This document shows positions 62,378 through 64,000 of a stretch of DNA of 64,000 nucleotides, one piece after another; the first letter of the stretch is position 1; the number at the start of each line of letters is the position of its first letter. The notes beneath the pieces were generated by a model, which saw only the letters and a program-made list of their open reading frames with translations, searched no databases and was not told the DNA's origin. The DNA comes from Mycobacterium sp. OTB74. GTDB taxonomy: Bacteria > Actinomycetota > Actinomycetes > Mycobacteriales > Mycobacteriaceae. The DNA is taken from assembly GCF_029892685.1 (NCBI RefSeq), contig NZ_JARXVD010000001.1, forward strand, positions 1-64,000, read 5' to 3'. A program made the translations under genes and the position numbers.

Positions 62378-63364
62378 GTGTCGCAGCGAATAGTGATTAT
62401 GGGCGCTGGCGGATTGTTGGGGCAGACGCTGACCCGGCAGGCCCGCCGGCAAGGTCGGGACGTGCTCGCGCTGTCGTCGTCGCAGTGCGATATCACCGAT
62501 CCGGCTGCCGTTCGTCGGCACATCGCGCCGGGCGAGATCGTGATCAATTGCGCCGCCTACACCAAGGTCGACGAGGCCGAGGCGGACAGCCCGCGGGCGT
62601 ATGCGGTGAACGCCACGGGAGCCGGCAACATCGCCCGGTCCTGTGCGGCGGCGGGTGCGCATCTGGTGCATGTGTCGACCGACTATGTGTTCAGTGGCAA
62701 GCGGCGCGAGCCGTATGAGACCGACGAACCTACCGGTCCGGTCAATGCCTACGGGCGCAGCAAGCTGGCCGGCGAGACCGAGGTGCTGTCGGTGCTGCCG
62801 CAGGCCCGCGTGGTGCGGACCTCGTGGGTTTATGGCGGGGCCGTGGACGGAATCGATTTCGTCGCGGTGATGCGGCGTAAGGCCATGGCTTCCGTGGCTG
62901 CCGCGGTCGCCACCAAGACCGCTAGGTCCGCAGGGGCCGGTAAGGCTGTGGAGGTCGTCGAGGATCAGGTCGGTTCGCCCACCTACGTGGTCGACCTTGC
63001 CGAGGCGCTGCTCGACGTGGCCCGCGGTTCGACCACGGCGGCGCTGCTGCATGCCACCAACGACGGTGCGGTCAGTCGATTCGAGCTGGCCCGTGCGGTG
63101 TTCGAACTGATGGGTGCTGACCCGCAGCTGGTGCAGCCGGTCAGCAGTGACGCGATGGCACGGCCGGCGCCGCGGCCCGAGTTCTCGGCGTTGTCGGGGC
63201 GCCAGTCGGAGGCGGCCGGGTTGACGGCGCTCCGTCCGTGGCGGGAGGCCCTGGCCGCGGCGTTGGCGCCGGTGCCGTCCGTGATGCCGGCAGTGCCCGC
63301 ACCGACGGGGCCGGCGGTGCCCGGATCGGAAGCCGCCGCCGGGACGCTAACCTCTACGCCGTGA
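62378..63364 (+). CDS. rmlD: dTDP-4-dehydrorhamnose reductase
   Basis: 328 residues. Rossmann motif IMGAGGLLGQTLTRQARRQG, CDITDPAAVRRHIAPGEIVI, NCAAYTKVDEAEAD, the S-T-D-Y-V-F segment in HVSTDYVFSGKRREPYETDE and the catalytic YGRSKLAGE. It makes dTDP-L-rhamnose for the arabinogalactan linker and possibly the EPS. A low-complexity Ala-rich stretch replaces the usual loop at about residues 168-190 (AMASVAAAVATKTARSAGAG). GTG 62378 start. The stop overlaps wbbL (GTGA). Confidence 0.92.
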   Translation: MSQRIVIMGAGGLLGQTLTRQARRQGRDVLALSSSQCDITDPAAVRRHIAPGEIVINCAAYTKVDEAEADSPRAYAVNATGAGNIARSCAAAGAHLVHVSTDYVFSGKRREPYETDEPTGPVNAYGRSKLAGETEVLSVLPQARVVRTSWVYGGAVDGIDFVAVMRRKAMASVAAAVATKTARSAGAGKAVEVVEDQVGSPTYVVDLAEALLDVARGSTTAALLHATNDGAVSRFELARAVFELMGADPQLVQPVSSDAMARPAPRPEFSALSGRQSEAAGLTALRPWREALAAALAPVPSVMPAVPAPTGPAVPGSEAAAGTLTSTP

Positions 63365-64000
63365 CTGAGCAGCAATCCGGGCCGGAACAGCACCGGCCGC
63401 TGCTCGTGGTGACGGTGACCTATTCACCGGGTCCGCACCTGGATCGATTCCTGGCGTCAATGGCGCACGCCACCGAGCGGCCGCTTCTGGTGGTGATGGC
63501 CGACAACGGGTCGACCGACGGCGCGCCCGAGGAGGCGCTCGAGCGTCATCCCGGGGTGCGACTGCTGCGCACCGGGTCCAACCTGGGCTACGGGACGGCG
63601 GTGAATCTCGCGGTAGCGACGTACCTGGATGGCCCGGACAGCGTGGTGGACCCCGAGTTCGTCGTGGTCGCCAACCCCGATGTGCAGTGGGGACCGCACA
63701 GCATCGATGAGCTGCTGGACGGCGCGGCGCGGTGGCCCGGTGCCGGTGCTCTGGGGCCGCTGATTCGTGATCCGGATGGTTCGGTCTACCCGTCGGCGCG
63801 GCACCAGCCGAGTCTGATCCGCGGCGGTATGCACGCGGTGATGGGGCCGGTGTGGAAGTCCAACCCGTGGACGGCGGCCTACCGGCAGGACCGGATTGAG
63901 CCCAGCGAGCGCCAGGTCGGCTGGCTGTCGGGGTCCTGCCTGTTGTTGCGCAGCGCTGCGTTCCGTCAGATCGGCGGCTTCGACGAGCGCTACTTCATGT
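63361..64000 (+). CDS. wbbL: Rhamnosyltransferase WbbL, 5-prime part (runs off the window)
   Basis: GTG 63361 overlaps the rmlD TGA. The first 213 residues are visible: LLVVTVTYSPGPHLDRFLAS, VVMADNGSTDGAPEEALERH, TGSNLGYGTAVNLAVATYL and FVVVANPDVQWGPHSIDELL. That is the GT2 core of the enzyme that adds L-rhamnose to GlcNAc-P-P-decaprenol, starting the mycobacterial arabinogalactan linker (Rv3265c). The C terminus is beyond base 64000. Confidence 0.93.
   Translation, partial: MTEQQSGPEQHRPLLVVTVTYSPGPHLDRFLASMAHATERPLLVVMADNGSTDGAPEEALERHPGVRLLRTGSNLGYGTAVNLAVATYLDGPDSVVDPEFVVVANPDVQWGPHSIDELLDGAARWPGAGALGPLIRDPDGSVYPSARHQPSLIRGGMHAVMGPVWKSNPWTAAYRQDRIEPSERQVGWLSGSCLLLRSAAFRQIGGFDERYFM

Overview
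The window reads as a chromosome segment of a high-GC actinobacterium, almost certainly a non-tuberculous mycobacterium (Mycolicibacterium-like). From memory of M. tuberculosis gene order, both flanks are recognisable mycobacterial backbone: pcd, the Rv3292-like gene, lrpA and lat, then accA3, sufE-like, sseA, maf, accE5 and accD5 on the left, and gtrA, purK, purE, fadE25, birA, an Rv3268-like gene, an Rv3267-like LCP gene, rmlD and wbbL on the right. A 66-base remnant of an IS30-type transposase lies at the left edge, and wbbL runs off the right edge.

Layout. 1-4.8 kb: lysine catabolism (Lat, piperideine-6-carboxylate dehydrogenase, a DUF1338/HglS-type 2-oxoadipate decarboxylase, LrpA). 4.8-7.5 kb: small membrane, ArsR/SRPBCC and hypothetical genes. 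The rsbW-sigF genes found here in M. tuberculosis are absent. 7.5-14.4 kb: the acyl-CoA carboxylase block with SufE, SseA and Maf. Between accE5 and maf lies a MIRU-like array of three 32-bp repeats that encode overlapping 10-codon ORFs.

14.7-55.6 kb: a roughly 40-kb exopolysaccharide (EPS) locus inserted between accD5 and gtrA/purK. It holds a WbaP-type initiating phosphoglycosyltransferase, a WecG/TagA enzyme fused to a STAS-like domain, many glycosyltransferases, two flippases (Wzx), two polymerases (Wzy) and three chain-length proteins (Wzz). One Wzz carries a degenerate BY-kinase domain split by an acidic repeat. GDP-sugar enzymes (Gmd, Fcl, a DegT aminotransferase), acetyltransferases, two SGNH proteins and a secreted GH16 hydrolase are also present. 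The parts amount to two Wzx/Wzy systems placed side by side.

32.7-41.0 kb, inside the EPS locus: a divergent island that is the most interesting part of the window. One arm encodes an acyl-CoA-dehydrogenase-like protein, an amino acid:[carrier protein] ligase (an atypical SerRS relative) and a tandem alpha/beta-hydrolase-fold protein. The other arm encodes a carrier protein, a DUF1839 protein, a GH2 beta-mannosidase-like protein and an AcpS-type phosphopantetheinyl transferase, all overlapping by GTGA. Together they could load an amino acid onto a carrier protein and modify or transfer it; the acceptor is unknown.

45.8-48.4 kb holds insertion-sequence scars, including a chimera of an IS256-type transposase fragment and an sseA-like fragment. 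55.6-64 kb: purine, fatty-acid, biotin and cell-wall (LCP, rmlD, wbbL) housekeeping genes. Compared with M. tuberculosis order as I recall it, birA and the PH-domain gene (Rv3278c-like) no longer sit beside accD5. No tRNA, rRNA or CRISPR array was seen.
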